Source: Chitinophagaceae bacterium UBA7600 (GTDB taxonomy: Bacteria > Bacteroidota > Bacteroidia > Chitinophagales > Chitinophagaceae). Taken from it: DNA of 64,000 bases. The position numbers and the translations under genes are program-made. Shown here in pieces: positions 33,949 to 43,300 of this stretch. The notes under the pieces were generated by a model that had not been told where the DNA came from, did no database searches, and saw only the letters and a program-made list of their open reading frames with translations. Each line of letters opens with the position of its first letter. Positions within the stretch are counted from its first letter, which is position 1. Location: the NCBI GenBank assembly GCA_002478885.1, contig DLKC01000066.1, positions 34,840 to 98,839 of the forward strand. Reading direction: 5' to 3'.

Positions 33949-35415
33949 TTACTCCGGCTTCTTTTGGTTGGCGACCGCGACATAATACAACGGGATACCG
34001 ATCAATGCGATGATAAGTCCGGGCCAGGTGAAGCCGGGTTTATAAATAATAAGCAACACGCAGAACGAAATACCCATGATAATATACATCGCCGGAAGTA
34101 TGGGATAACCAAAGGCTTTATAGGGGCGTGGTATATCGGGCCTTTTTACCCGGAGGATAAAGATGCCGATAATGGTGAGCACATAAAAGATCACCACCAC
34201 GAAGGAGATCATATCGAGCAGGTCGCCATATTTTCCGCTAAGGCAGAGTATGGAAGCAACCACAAACTGCGACCACAAAGCCCAGCCCGGAACCGCGTTC
34301 CTGTTGAGTGTTCCGGCCTTTTTAAAGAAGAGTTTGTCCTGCGCCATGGTATAATAAACCCTTGCGCCGGCAAGTATCAAACCATTGTTACAGCCAAAGG
34401 TGGAGATCATGATCATGAGGGCGATCACGATGGTGCCGGCATTGCCAAAAATTACATTGGCTGCTGCTACAGCTACACGGTCTTTTTCAGCATGGGCTAT
34501 TTCGTTCATCGGCAACAGCGAAACATACACCAGGTTGGCCGACACATAAATGACCGTTACGATGAGGGTGCCAAGGAAAAGGCTCAGGCCGATATTCTTT
34601 GCCGGATTCTTAATTTCACCCGCAATAAAAGTTACATTATTCCAGGCATCGCTGCTAAACACCGAGCCCACCATGGAGGCTGCAATACCGCCAAAAAGGG
34701 CTGCCCCGGTTATACCCGTGATGCTGAAACCGGCAGCGGGATTACAGGCATCGACCAGTGATTCTTTGGTCGATTCCCAGGCATGTGCCCAGTTGGCATG
34801 CCAGATATCGGGGTTGAAGGCGATAAGGCCCGCAATGATCAGCCCGAACAACGAAACCAGCTTTGTACTGGTAAAAACATTCTGTATCCATTTGCCGCTC
34901 TTTACACCTTTGGTATTGGTATAGGTGAGCAATGCAATAAGGCCGATGGAAACAAACTGCGCCGCGCTGATGGAGAAATATGCAGGCTGCCCGCAACTGT
35001 TTACACCGGTCTGTATCTGTATCAGTTTATTGTCTTCGCTCAACGCGGGAATAAGATAGGCGGCAAACTTGGAGAAAGCAACCCCAACCGCAGCAATGGT
35101 GCCGGTTTGAATTACGGCAAAAAAGCTCCAGCCATAAAGAAATGCGATCAATGGGTTGTAAGCTTCTTTCAGGTAAATATATTGCCCGCCTGCCTTGGGG
35201 AACATGCCACTCAGTTCACCATAACTGAGTGCTGCGGTCAGCGTCATAAAACCGGTGATAAGCCACACCAGTATCAGCCAGCCTGCGCCGCCAACATTCC
35301 TCGTGATGTCTGCACTAACAATAAAAATACCCGAGCCGATCATGCTACCTGCAACGATCATGGTTGCATCCATCAATCCGAGTGTAGGCTTAAAAGAAGC
35401 ACTGGTTTCCGCCAT
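33949..35415 (-). CDS. Amino acid permease, APC superfamily
   Basis: 488 aa with about 12 membrane segments. TM1 carries the APC-type glycine motif MIVAGSMIGSGIFI that binds the substrate backbone; AGGQYIYLKEAYNP follows TM3 and FSSDAWNNVTFIAGEIKNPAKN lies in the TM6-TM7 area, as in LAT/serine-threonine exchanger-like transporters. Expected role: inner-membrane amino acid uptake or exchange. It starts at 35415; a terminator for the upstream ompH gene separates the two. Confidence 0.88.
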   Translation of the reverse strand: MAETSASFKPTLGLMDATMIVAGSMIGSGIFIVSADITRNVGGAGWLILVWLITGFMTLTAALSYGELSGMFPKAGGQYIYLKEAYNPLIAFLYGWSFFAVIQTGTIAAVGVAFSKFAAYLIPALSEDNKLIQIQTGVNSCGQPAYFSISAAQFVSIGLIALLTYTNTKGVKSGKWIQNVFTSTKLVSLFGLIIAGLIAFNPDIWHANWAHAWESTKESLVDACNPAAGFSITGITGAALFGGIAASMVGSVFSSDAWNNVTFIAGEIKNPAKNIGLSLFLGTLIVTVIYVSANLVYVSLLPMNEIAHAEKDRVAVAAANVIFGNAGTIVIALMIMISTFGCNNGLILAGARVYYTMAQDKLFFKKAGTLNRNAVPGWALWSQFVVASILCLSGKYGDLLDMISFVVVIFYVLTIIGIFILRVKRPDIPRPYKAFGYPILPAMYIIMGISFCVLLIIYKPGFTWPGLIIALIGIPLYYVAVANQKKPE

Positions 35416-35457
35416 AGTTCTGCTGGTTTATTCTGTTGGTAAATTGTTGCAATAAAA

Positions 35458-35482
35458 AACCCCGTTACTAAATAACGGGGTT
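35458..35482 (-). terminator. Rho-independent terminator of the ompH-like gene (minus strand)
   Basis: AACCCCGTTA (35458-35467) and TAACGGGGTT (35473-35482) with a CTAAA loop. On the minus strand the stem is followed by TTTTTTATT, 25 nt past the stop at 35507. Confidence 0.85.
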
Positions 35483-35506
35483 CAAGATATAAAAATAGTT
35501 CGAAGA

Positions 35507-36103
35507 TTATTTGGTCTTACTTTTTTGGTAGCTCGCATTCAGGCCGGTCAATACATCGGGTGTAATATTCCTGATCGAATCTTTATAATATAGATAATCC
35601 TGGTCGTTCGAGGCAAACACATAGGCGTAACCTTTATCTGCGCAATAATTCTTCAGGAAATCCTGGATCTTCATTTTTACATCAGATAGTTTTTCTGCCA
35701 TCACCGACTGCATTTCATTGTTCAGGTTTTGTTCCGCTTCATTGTAATCGTTCTGGAGTTTCATCAGCAAACGCTGGTATTCCTCTGCCTCATTCTGCGA
35801 AAGCTGCGAGCCCTTATCATTAAACTCTTTCGCCTTAGCCATATAATTGCCCTTGATCTTGTTCAGCTGCGATTGGTTATCCTGGTCTTTCTTGCTGAGA
35901 TAATCCCTCACTTCCTTGTAATATTCATAATGGTTCTGTAAAGAGTCCAGTTCAAAATAAGCGATCTTAAAAGAGTTGGCAACCGCAGCCTGGTTCTGCT
36001 TCAGTTTATGTTCATCCTGGTTAATGTAGGCATAGTGCTCGTAATACAAATAACCAACAGCAACCAGTAAAATAGCATTTAAAACAATAGAAACCTTTTG
36101 CAT
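35507..36103 (-). CDS. OmpH/Skp-like periplasmic chaperone
   Basis: 198 aa. Hydrophobic N-terminal signal or anchor (residues 5-20), then IAYFELDSLQNHYEYYKE typical of the OmpH/Skp start. A long, highly charged coiled coil (about 60-150) and a C-terminal AYVFASNDQDYLYYKD segment follow. Skp-type trimers hold unfolded outer-membrane proteins. It is a stand-alone unit with its own terminator, not next to bamA as in many genomes. Confidence 0.78.
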   Translation of the reverse strand: MQKVSIVLNAILLVAVGYLYYEHYAYINQDEHKLKQNQAAVANSFKIAYFELDSLQNHYEYYKEVRDYLSKKDQDNQSQLNKIKGNYMAKAKEFNDKGSQLSQNEAEEYQRLLMKLQNDYNEAEQNLNNEMQSVMAEKLSDVKMKIQDFLKNYCADKGYAYVFASNDQDYLYYKDSIRNITPDVLTGLNASYQKSKTK

Positions 36104-36211
36104 GCAAAGAAATTAAGGCGGTGAAGATAAAAGTCTGCGCAGAAAAAAATTGTTAAAAGCTTTAACTAATTCAAGTATTGGGTATTTTTTAAATACACTG
36201 CTTAAGCTTTT

Positions 36212-36252
36212 GGTACCCGGCTTCGCAAACTTTGCCGCCTGTATCACTGCCC
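36212..36252 (+). repeat. Degenerate family A outer arm
   Basis: GGTACCCGGCTTCGCAAAC, then GCCGCCTGTATCACTGCC. The outer part fits the consensus; the GTTGCGTCGCAC core is worn. Confidence 0.4.
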
Positions 36253-36379
36253 AGCGTTCTTTGATGCCATTTATATGATTTACTTTTTTCGGCCGCAGCC
36301 GTTAATTATTTTGCTCCAGGCTTTAAGCAAAATGGTTTACTGATTATTTACTTTACTTTGCCGCATAACAATTTTGCCA

Positions 36380-37846
36380 ATGTCAGCAACACTATTGTTT
36401 TCCTTTGTACTGGCCTATTTCCTCGTTTTGCTTGCTGTGGCCTGGTACACCAGCCGGGGCAGTAACAACGAATCATTCTTTATCGGTAACCGCAGCAGTA
36501 ACTGGATGCTTGTTTCTTTCGGAATGATCGGCACATCGCTGAGCGGCGTTACGTTTGTAAGTGTGCCCGGGACTGTTGCTGCCAATGCCTTTGGCTATTT
36601 CCAGGTAGTCACCGGTTATTTCCTTGGTTATTTTGTGGTGGCATTTGTATTACTGCCTTTATATTACCGGCTCAACCTCACTTCTATTTATAATTACCTG
36701 CAGCAACGCTTTGGAAATACCGCGTACAAAACAGGGGCATTGTTTTTTATCATATCAAGGGTGCTGGGCGCTACTGCCCGGTTATACCTGGTGATAAATG
36801 TGCTGCAGCTTTTTATCCTCGACAACCTGCACGTTCCGTTCCCGCTCACCACTTTTGTGATCCTTTTTATGATACTGCTGTATACGTTCGAAGGCGGTGT
36901 TAAAACCATTGTGTTCACAGACACTTTGCAAACCACTTTTATGTTGCTCGGGCTGATTGTTTGTGTGATCTATATCATGCACACAATGGATTTCTCCTTT
37001 GGGCAAACCATGCAGGCCTTAAGCGACAAAGGCTACACCCGTATCCTCAACACCGATTACAAAAGCGGAGGCTTCTTTTTAAAACAGGTAATAGGCGGGG
37101 CATTTATCACCATCGGCATGACGGGCCTCGACCAGGAAATGATGCAGAAGAACATCAGCGTAAAAAACCTGAAAGACTCGCAAAAGAACATGGTCACTTT
37201 CAGCTTTGTGCTCGTGGTGGTCAACTTCCTTTTCCTGTTATTGGGCGGACTCCTCTACCTGTATGCTTCGGCCAATAACCTCGCAGCAAAAGGGGATGAC
37301 CTTTTCCCAACCATAGCATTAAATTACCTGCCACCATTTGTATCCATCATCTTTATTATTGGGTTGATCTCTGCTTTGTTCCCGAGCGCAGACGGCGCCC
37401 TCACTGCCTTGACCTCTTCCTTTTGCATCGATATACTTGGCTTAAGACGCAGGACTGGCCTTAATGAAAAACAGCAGAAAAAAACCAGGCTCACCGTCCA
37501 CCTTGTATTTGCCATCCTCTTTTTCCTGTGTGTAATGATCTTTAAATGGATCGACGATAAATCCATCATCGATATTATTCTTAAAGTGGCCGGCTACACT
37601 TACGGTCCTTTGCTCGCATTATTTTCCTTTGGCATATTCACCAATCGTAAACTTTCCGATGGCTGGCCGGTACTGTTTGTTTGCCTCGCTGCCCCGGTAC
37701 TATGTTTTTTTCTTAGCGCACATGCCGCCGAATGGCTGGGGGGCTACCAGGTAGGTATTGAGTTACTGCTGATCAACGCACTCATCACATTCACCGGTTT
37801 ATGGATGGTATCGGCGCCTTCAAACGGAACGGTAAACAAAATATAA
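36380..37846 (+). CDS. Sodium:solute symporter (SSS family)
   Basis: 488 aa from the ATG at 36380; a TTG six bases upstream is disfavoured. About 13 membrane segments with the SSS landmarks GMIGTSLSGVTFVSVPG (TM1-TM2), a glycine-rich YTFEGGVKTIVFTDTLQT and LFPSADGALTALTSSFCIDI near TM8 (Na2-site region). Substrate unknown (sugars, pantothenate and sialic acid are possible in this family). The stop overlaps the start of the methyltransferase gene by one base (TAATG), so the three genes 36380-39560 form a coupled operon. Confidence 0.87.
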   Translation: MSATLLFSFVLAYFLVLLAVAWYTSRGSNNESFFIGNRSSNWMLVSFGMIGTSLSGVTFVSVPGTVAANAFGYFQVVTGYFLGYFVVAFVLLPLYYRLNLTSIYNYLQQRFGNTAYKTGALFFIISRVLGATARLYLVINVLQLFILDNLHVPFPLTTFVILFMILLYTFEGGVKTIVFTDTLQTTFMLLGLIVCVIYIMHTMDFSFGQTMQALSDKGYTRILNTDYKSGGFFLKQVIGGAFITIGMTGLDQEMMQKNISVKNLKDSQKNMVTFSFVLVVVNFLFLLLGGLLYLYASANNLAAKGDDLFPTIALNYLPPFVSIIFIIGLISALFPSADGALTALTSSFCIDILGLRRRTGLNEKQQKKTRLTVHLVFAILFFLCVMIFKWIDDKSIIDIILKVAGYTYGPLLALFSFGIFTNRKLSDGWPVLFVCLAAPVLCFFLSAHAAEWLGGYQVGIELLLINALITFTGLWMVSAPSNGTVNKI

Positions 37847-38484
37847 TGGAATTGATATCAAAAATAGTGGAGGACTATGCGGAGTTGTATACATCTCCCG
37901 AAGATGACGTACTCAGGCAAGTCAATGAGCACACAATGACCAATCATCCCCATGCCCACATGCTCAGCGGCCATGTGCAGGGAAAACTGCTTGAGTTTAT
38001 CAGCAGTATGATGCAACCAAACTATATTCTGGAGATCGGCAGTTTTACCGGTTACAGCGCATTGTGTCTTGCCAAAGGTTTATCCGCCGGTGGCGAACTA
38101 CATACCATTGAGTTGAGACCGGAAGATGCTGACACCTGTGCAAAAAATATAGCGCGCTCAGCATTGCATAAAAAAATAAATTTGCACATCGGGAACGCGC
38201 TGGATATTATTCCACAACTACCGTATCAGTGGGATATAGTATTTATCGATGCAGACAAAACGGGATATATAGAATACTACGAAATGGTGCTGCCACGTTT
38301 AAGTGAAAGGGGTATAATTGTCGCAGACAACGTATTGTTCCATGGCCAGGTATTTGAATCGCCCGTTAAAGGGAAAAGCGCCATTGCCATAGAAGCCTTT
38401 AATAAACACGTTGCCGCCGATGCAAGAACAGAGCAGGTAATGCTCACAGTAAGAGATGGCTTATTACTGATTAAAAAGAAATGA
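37846..38484 (+). CDS. O-methyltransferase, class I AdoMet-dependent (CCoAMT-like)
   Basis: 212 aa starting at the ATG at 37846, which overlaps the symporter stop. AdoMet motif I is ILEIGSFTGYSALCLAKGL (about 60-78). WDIVFIDADKTGY (about 128-140) holds the metal-binding Asp of the catechol/caffeoyl-CoA O-methyltransferase family, and IVADNVLFHGQV follows. Likely methylates a hydroxyl on a small catechol-like molecule with Mg2+. The stop overlaps the next start by 4 nt (ATGA). Confidence 0.88.
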   Translation: MELISKIVEDYAELYTSPEDDVLRQVNEHTMTNHPHAHMLSGHVQGKLLEFISSMMQPNYILEIGSFTGYSALCLAKGLSAGGELHTIELRPEDADTCAKNIARSALHKKINLHIGNALDIIPQLPYQWDIVFIDADKTGYIEYYEMVLPRLSERGIIVADNVLFHGQVFESPVKGKSAIAIEAFNKHVAADARTEQVMLTVRDGLLLIKKK

Positions 38485-39560
38485 CAATGAAGAAGATTTG
38501 TTTTTTTATCCCTGCATACTTTGCATTGTCACTGTTTGCCAAAGGGCAAACCTCAGACGTTGTTAGAAACTATATAGACAAGTACAAAGAACTGGCCATA
38601 CAGGAAGAAATTCGTACAGGCGTACCGGCATCCATCACTTTAGCGCAGGGCTTGCTGGAATCCGGTGCAGGCCAGAGCGATCTTTCACAGGCTTCCAACA
38701 ATCATTTTGGTATAAAATGCAAGACTGAATGGACAGGCGCAAAGGTCTACCACGATGACGATGCAAGGAGCGAATGTTTCAGAAGTTATCCTTCCGTCGA
38801 AGACTCTTACCGCGACCACTCCGACTTTCTGAAGAACCGCCCTAACTACAGCGCTTTATTTTACCTAGATCCCGCTGACTATAAATCCTGGGCACTTGGA
38901 TTAAAAAAAGCAGGCTACGCGACGGAGAAGGCTTACGCGCAAAACCTCATAAAAACAATAGAAGACAACGGACTGCAGCAATACACCTTACTCGCCATGC
39001 AGCGGGGTAAAATGCCGCAACAGGATATTACTCAGAACAACAATTCCATCGCGGCAACAGCAGCGGTTCAAAAAGAAAACACTGCCACTGCAGAACCGCC
39101 GGTTGTGCAGAACACGTCAGTGCAGCAAACCAATGAGGCCGGCATATCGGAGGTAGTTTCTTATCCTGCCGGCACATTCAGCATTAATAATGTGAAGGTG
39201 GTTTTTGCGCCAGCAGGCACTTCGCTTTTTGCACTCGCAACAAAAAGCAATCTCTCTTTTAAAAAGCTGCTCGACTTCAACAACCTTTCTGATAACGAAG
39301 ACATTTTGAAACAGGATAAACTTATTTACCTGGAAAGAAAGCCAAAGAAAAGCAGCAGCAATGATGTGCATATAGTTGCCGCCTCAGAAACACTGGAAGA
39401 TATCTCCCAGAAAGAGGGTGTTGATCTCGAAAGCCTTTATGAATACAACAAAATTCAAAAAGGAATGCAGCCCGCAACAGGTGAAAAAGTTTACCTGAAA
39501 CCCGGTAACCCTTCTTATTATCCAAGACTGGTAAAAACCAGTTCAACCAATACAAGATAG
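38481..39560 (+). CDS. Glucosaminidase (GH73-type) with LysM-like repeats
   Basis: 359 aa. Signal peptide to about residue 23 (FALSLFAKGQ). A GH73/mannosyl-glycoprotein endo-beta-N-acetylglucosaminidase domain (about 25-170) shows SITLAQGLLESGAGQSDL with the catalytic Glu, then NNHFGIKC and YATEKAYAQNLI. A Ser/Gln/Asn-rich linker is followed by two LysM-like segments (about 235-285 and 293-345). Expected to cleave peptidoglycan glycan strands at the cell wall. It overlaps the methyltransferase gene by 4 nt; an ATG two codons later is an alternative start. Confidence 0.88.
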   Translation: MTMKKICFFIPAYFALSLFAKGQTSDVVRNYIDKYKELAIQEEIRTGVPASITLAQGLLESGAGQSDLSQASNNHFGIKCKTEWTGAKVYHDDDARSECFRSYPSVEDSYRDHSDFLKNRPNYSALFYLDPADYKSWALGLKKAGYATEKAYAQNLIKTIEDNGLQQYTLLAMQRGKMPQQDITQNNNSIAATAAVQKENTATAEPPVVQNTSVQQTNEAGISEVVSYPAGTFSINNVKVVFAPAGTSLFALATKSNLSFKKLLDFNNLSDNEDILKQDKLIYLERKPKKSSSNDVHIVAASETLEDISQKEGVDLESLYEYNKIQKGMQPATGEKVYLKPGNPSYYPRLVKTSSTNTR

Positions 39561-39587
39561 TTTCGGCCAAAACAAAAACCGCAGCAC

Positions 39588-40124
39588 ATGAGCAGGATAA
39601 AGGTTCATGACAAATACTTCGTACCCTACCTTTCAGAGAAGGAAATACTTGAAAGAATAAAAGTAGTAGCCGCACAGATCAATGCAGATTACAGTGGCAC
39701 AAAACCTTTGTTCATTGCTATTCTTAACGGATCGTTCATGTTTGCGGCAGACCTCTTCAAAAATATCTGCACCGATGCCGAGATCTGTTTTATTAAACTC
39801 GCTTCTTATAAAGGAACAAAAACCTCCGGTCAGGTAGTAACGGCTATAGGTCTTGACATGGATATCAAAGACCGCCACGTAATCATCACCGAAGACATTG
39901 TTGATACAGGCAGAACACTCAGTTATTTTATTCCGCAGTTGATCAACCAGCAGCCCGCTTCTCTAAAAGTTGCTGTGTTGCTGCATAAGCCCGATGCCAA
40001 AGTTTTTGAAGTGCCTGTCGATTATTGCTGCTTTACCATCCCCAACAAATTTGTGGTGGGCTATGGCCTCGACTACGACGGCCTCGGCCGCAACCTTTCT
40101 TCCATTTATCAATTAGAAATTTAA
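39588..40124 (+). CDS. hpt: Hypoxanthine phosphoribosyltransferase
   Basis: 178 aa type I phosphoribosyltransferase for purine salvage (hypoxanthine or guanine plus PRPP to the nucleotide). The PRPP-binding loop reads VIITEDIVDTGRTL, with EDIVDTG at 102-108. Other landmarks are ILNGSFMFAADL, SYKGTKTSG (flexible loop) and the C-terminal FVVGYGLDYDGLGRNL that contacts the purine. It lies 27 nt after the glucosaminidase stop on the same strand, so it may share that transcript. Confidence 0.92.
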   Translation: MSRIKVHDKYFVPYLSEKEILERIKVVAAQINADYSGTKPLFIAILNGSFMFAADLFKNICTDAEICFIKLASYKGTKTSGQVVTAIGLDMDIKDRHVIITEDIVDTGRTLSYFIPQLINQQPASLKVAVLLHKPDAKVFEVPVDYCCFTIPNKFVVGYGLDYDGLGRNLSSIYQLEI

Positions 40125-40165
40125 TCTCGTGGTACGGAGATTTTGGTTGTCATCATTTGTATTCC

Positions 40166-40341
40166 ATGGCATCGTTTCTTGCGTCGCACACTTGTACAAT
40201 TAGTCCGGAAGTCAGCAAAGACGGAAAGGACCGAAAGCCATTCCCGCAACGATAACTTGCTTCCGGACTTTCCGACTTGTATTTTGCAGTACAAGTGTGC
40301 GACGCAACAGGCGATGAGATTTGCACCGGCGCCGGGAACAA
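40166..40341 (+). repeat. Interspersed repeat family A, full element 1
   Basis: Left arm CATGGCATCGTTTCTTGCG, then TCGCACACTTGTAC; core with AAGTCAGCAAAGACGG and CCGAAAGCCATTCCCGC; right arm GTACAAGTGTGCGACGCAAC, then AGGCGATGAGATTTGCACCGG. It fills the gap between the convergent hpt and tamB-like genes. No ORF of note inside. Confidence 0.8.
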
Positions 40342-40352
40342 AGATGCTGTTG

Positions 40353-43300
40353 TTATTTCTGTGTTTTCCTGCTCCTGTTCACCGCCGGTGTGGATGACGT
40401 GTCGATGAGTACGGGCCGGTCGTCTTCTCTTGGGAAATCGAGTGAATAGGAAATACTGATGCCTTGCCTGATGCGGCGCCCAATAATGCCGGCATTCACA
40501 TCGAGGCTGCTGCGGTTAAAGACGATTGCGCGCAACTTGCGGTCTCTTGATAAAACAAATTCAACGGAAATATCTGGCAGCCATTGAAAGTTGCCGCTTT
40601 GCACCGCCGAACTGCTGATGTTGAAATCGAGTGCGGTGCCAAAGGTGATGATTACATTATCGTTCAGCAGGCTTTGGTTCAGTTTAAGGTTGATCGACTG
40701 CCGGTCGAGCTGGTTGCTTTGCGCAGTGGTGCCATACAAAGACGCGCTGCTATAGGTAGAAGTGCTTACATCAAAATGCAGGCTTTTATCGCCGGTAATT
40801 TGTGTAAGCAGGTTCGACACAACCTTGTTGAGCTCAGCAGTAATTTTTTGAGATATGGTGTTGATACCTGCTGTTCTTGCGGTGGTGCCGCCGCCACCGA
40901 GTTCTCCATAAGGAGAGAAGGACCCGAAGATGATGAGCCAGGTAACCTGTTTCAGCATTTCATTGTCATCGCTTTGCACTTTGTCGAGGAACATCTTAAG
41001 ATCGGTGTTGTTCTCGATGGGGCTGCCTTGCGGAAAATCAAAAGAGAATTTTATATCGGGATTGGAAAGCCTACCGGTAAGGTTTGCGATCACATATACA
41101 TCGCCACGGTAACCACGAACGGTACTGCCAAGGTTATACCCGGTATTGGTGAGCAGCTCGTTAAAGGTTACGTTCCTTGCGGTGTACTGCGCGTCTATTT
41201 TCATATTGGCGTTGTAAGGGTCGCCATTCCATTCAATAAAATTGCCCGCTCCTTTGCGCAGAATAAAAGGCTTGCGTAAGAACGCCTGGAAATTGAAATC
41301 GTATTTACCGCTTTCGATATTGTAACGGCCGTTCATGGTCATGTTGCCGTTTGCCGGCACGTTGATCCTTATCCTGCCGTCTCCGGTAGCCTGTATTACA
41401 TCGCCCGTGAGTTCATCAAGTATCACATCGATCTGGGCCTTATTGTTTGCAGTAAGATCGAGATCGATATTAAGTCGTACGTCACTCTCAGGTTTCTTAT
41501 TTTCCAATTCGGTGCCATACTGTTTAAACACAATAAAATCAGCGTCTGCGCTTTCACGGCTGGTAGAAGTGGGAATATAAATATGTGTTGAATCATTCGG
41601 TTCGCCACTGATGGTCATACGCATGTTTTCCTGCGGGCCTTTAAGGCTTAACGTTGCCTTGCCGATGGCTTTTCCATAGAACTGGGTATTATCAACAGCC
41701 CTGGTGTCGAGTAATAAGAGTTTGTCTGTGGCCAGGTCGAAATCGTAGCGCATGTTCTTAAAGCCTTTTTCATACATGACGCCGCGAACCGTACCGCTGT
41801 TTTTGTATTTATCTTTTATGCTGAACTTTCCAAAATCGATGGAGCCATCATTGAAAGCGAAATCTGCACTGTCTATGGTATAATGCACCCGTGTATAGTT
41901 AACGGTTAAGCCTGCATTCACCAGTTTTATCCTGCCGAGCAGCTCTGGCGATTGTGGGTCGCCTTTTATAACGAGGTCGCCGGTTCCATAACCATCAACA
42001 TCGGAGAAGAGTGATGTAAGAAATTGATCAACATAAAACAGCCTGGTGTTTTTAAGGTGAATAATATTATACATCGGGCTGTTCACGGAGTCTTTGAGGT
42101 TGTAATAACCGTTGCCGGTGAAATTGTGCTCTGCATTATTGGACACCACATCGTATTTGATCTTTCCGTCGTCATTGTTATAACTGGCGTCAACATGCAC
42201 AATACCGATAGAATCATCGTTCAGCCTGAACTGGTAAGCTGACAGATCGGCCTCTGCATGAAACTTGTTATAGAAATCCCTCAGATAAACGCGGCCGCTG
42301 GCAAGGCCCTCTATTCTCGGGTCCTTGGTAAAGAGGGGAATGATATCACCCATATTTACATCCTTCAGCCTTATAACAAGATTGCTGGCATTGCCACCGT
42401 CATCCTCTTCTGTCTCTACTCTTATCTCCTGGAAGCCCTGTGAAAATTTCACGTTGTTTGCAGAAGCAAAATGCTTTCTTACTACCAGTTCACCCGCTTC
42501 TTCAATGTTCCATTTTTTGGTGTTAAGCACAAATGATGAAGGCAGGAAATTGATACGCACACCGTCTTCGAGCGTATACACATCTGCATTGAAACTTGCC
42601 TCATTCAGTGTTTCATTGGCGCTGGTGTTAATACGCACAACAGAGTGATCGTTGGTGGAAAGGATATCAAGTGTTGAATTCGGAAAATAAAGACTGTCTC
42701 CTACATACAGTGTGTTAACATCACCCTTTATCCTTAGACTGTCAAAGGTTCCTGTGCCGACAATATTGGCATTTTCCAGCTGGTACTTTTTGAATTTTAC
42801 ATAGGGAATACTTGCATTCACGTAAAAACCTGAATCGTGCCTGTTTGTATTTACGCTTCCTGTTATATTAATATTGTCAAGCCCTGATAAATTTCGGTCA
42901 AGAATCGGCGCGTAACCTGAAAAATCCTTGGTGGTTATCTCTACCTTAAAATCCTGGTTCTTTGGCGTTGTCTTCGGCTTGTTAATAAAAGAAGGATAAT
43001 ACCTGTTCAGGAACAGCTGGAAGCTGTTTGGAAGGTCAAGTATATTGTACTGTCCATAAACCATTGCGTCGAACTGGTTACTGCCAACAGTCAGTGTTTT
43101 TAGACTGTCTTCATTATAAAACGCGTTCACGATGAGTGAATCAAAATCGAGTTTGGTGTTCTCATGCAGCAGCGATGCGTTAAGTATTTTAGCTGAACCG
43201 AGAAATTCATCAATATTGCGGCCTTTGAAGTTAAGGTCAAACAAACCGGTTAACTGGAAATCTTCTTTGGTAAAGTTTAGTTTTTTGAAGTTTGCCTGGG

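Noticed and set aside
40124..40146. Terminator after hpt (AATCTC/GAGATT)
   Set aside because: Only a 6-bp stem and a short T-run; too weak to call.
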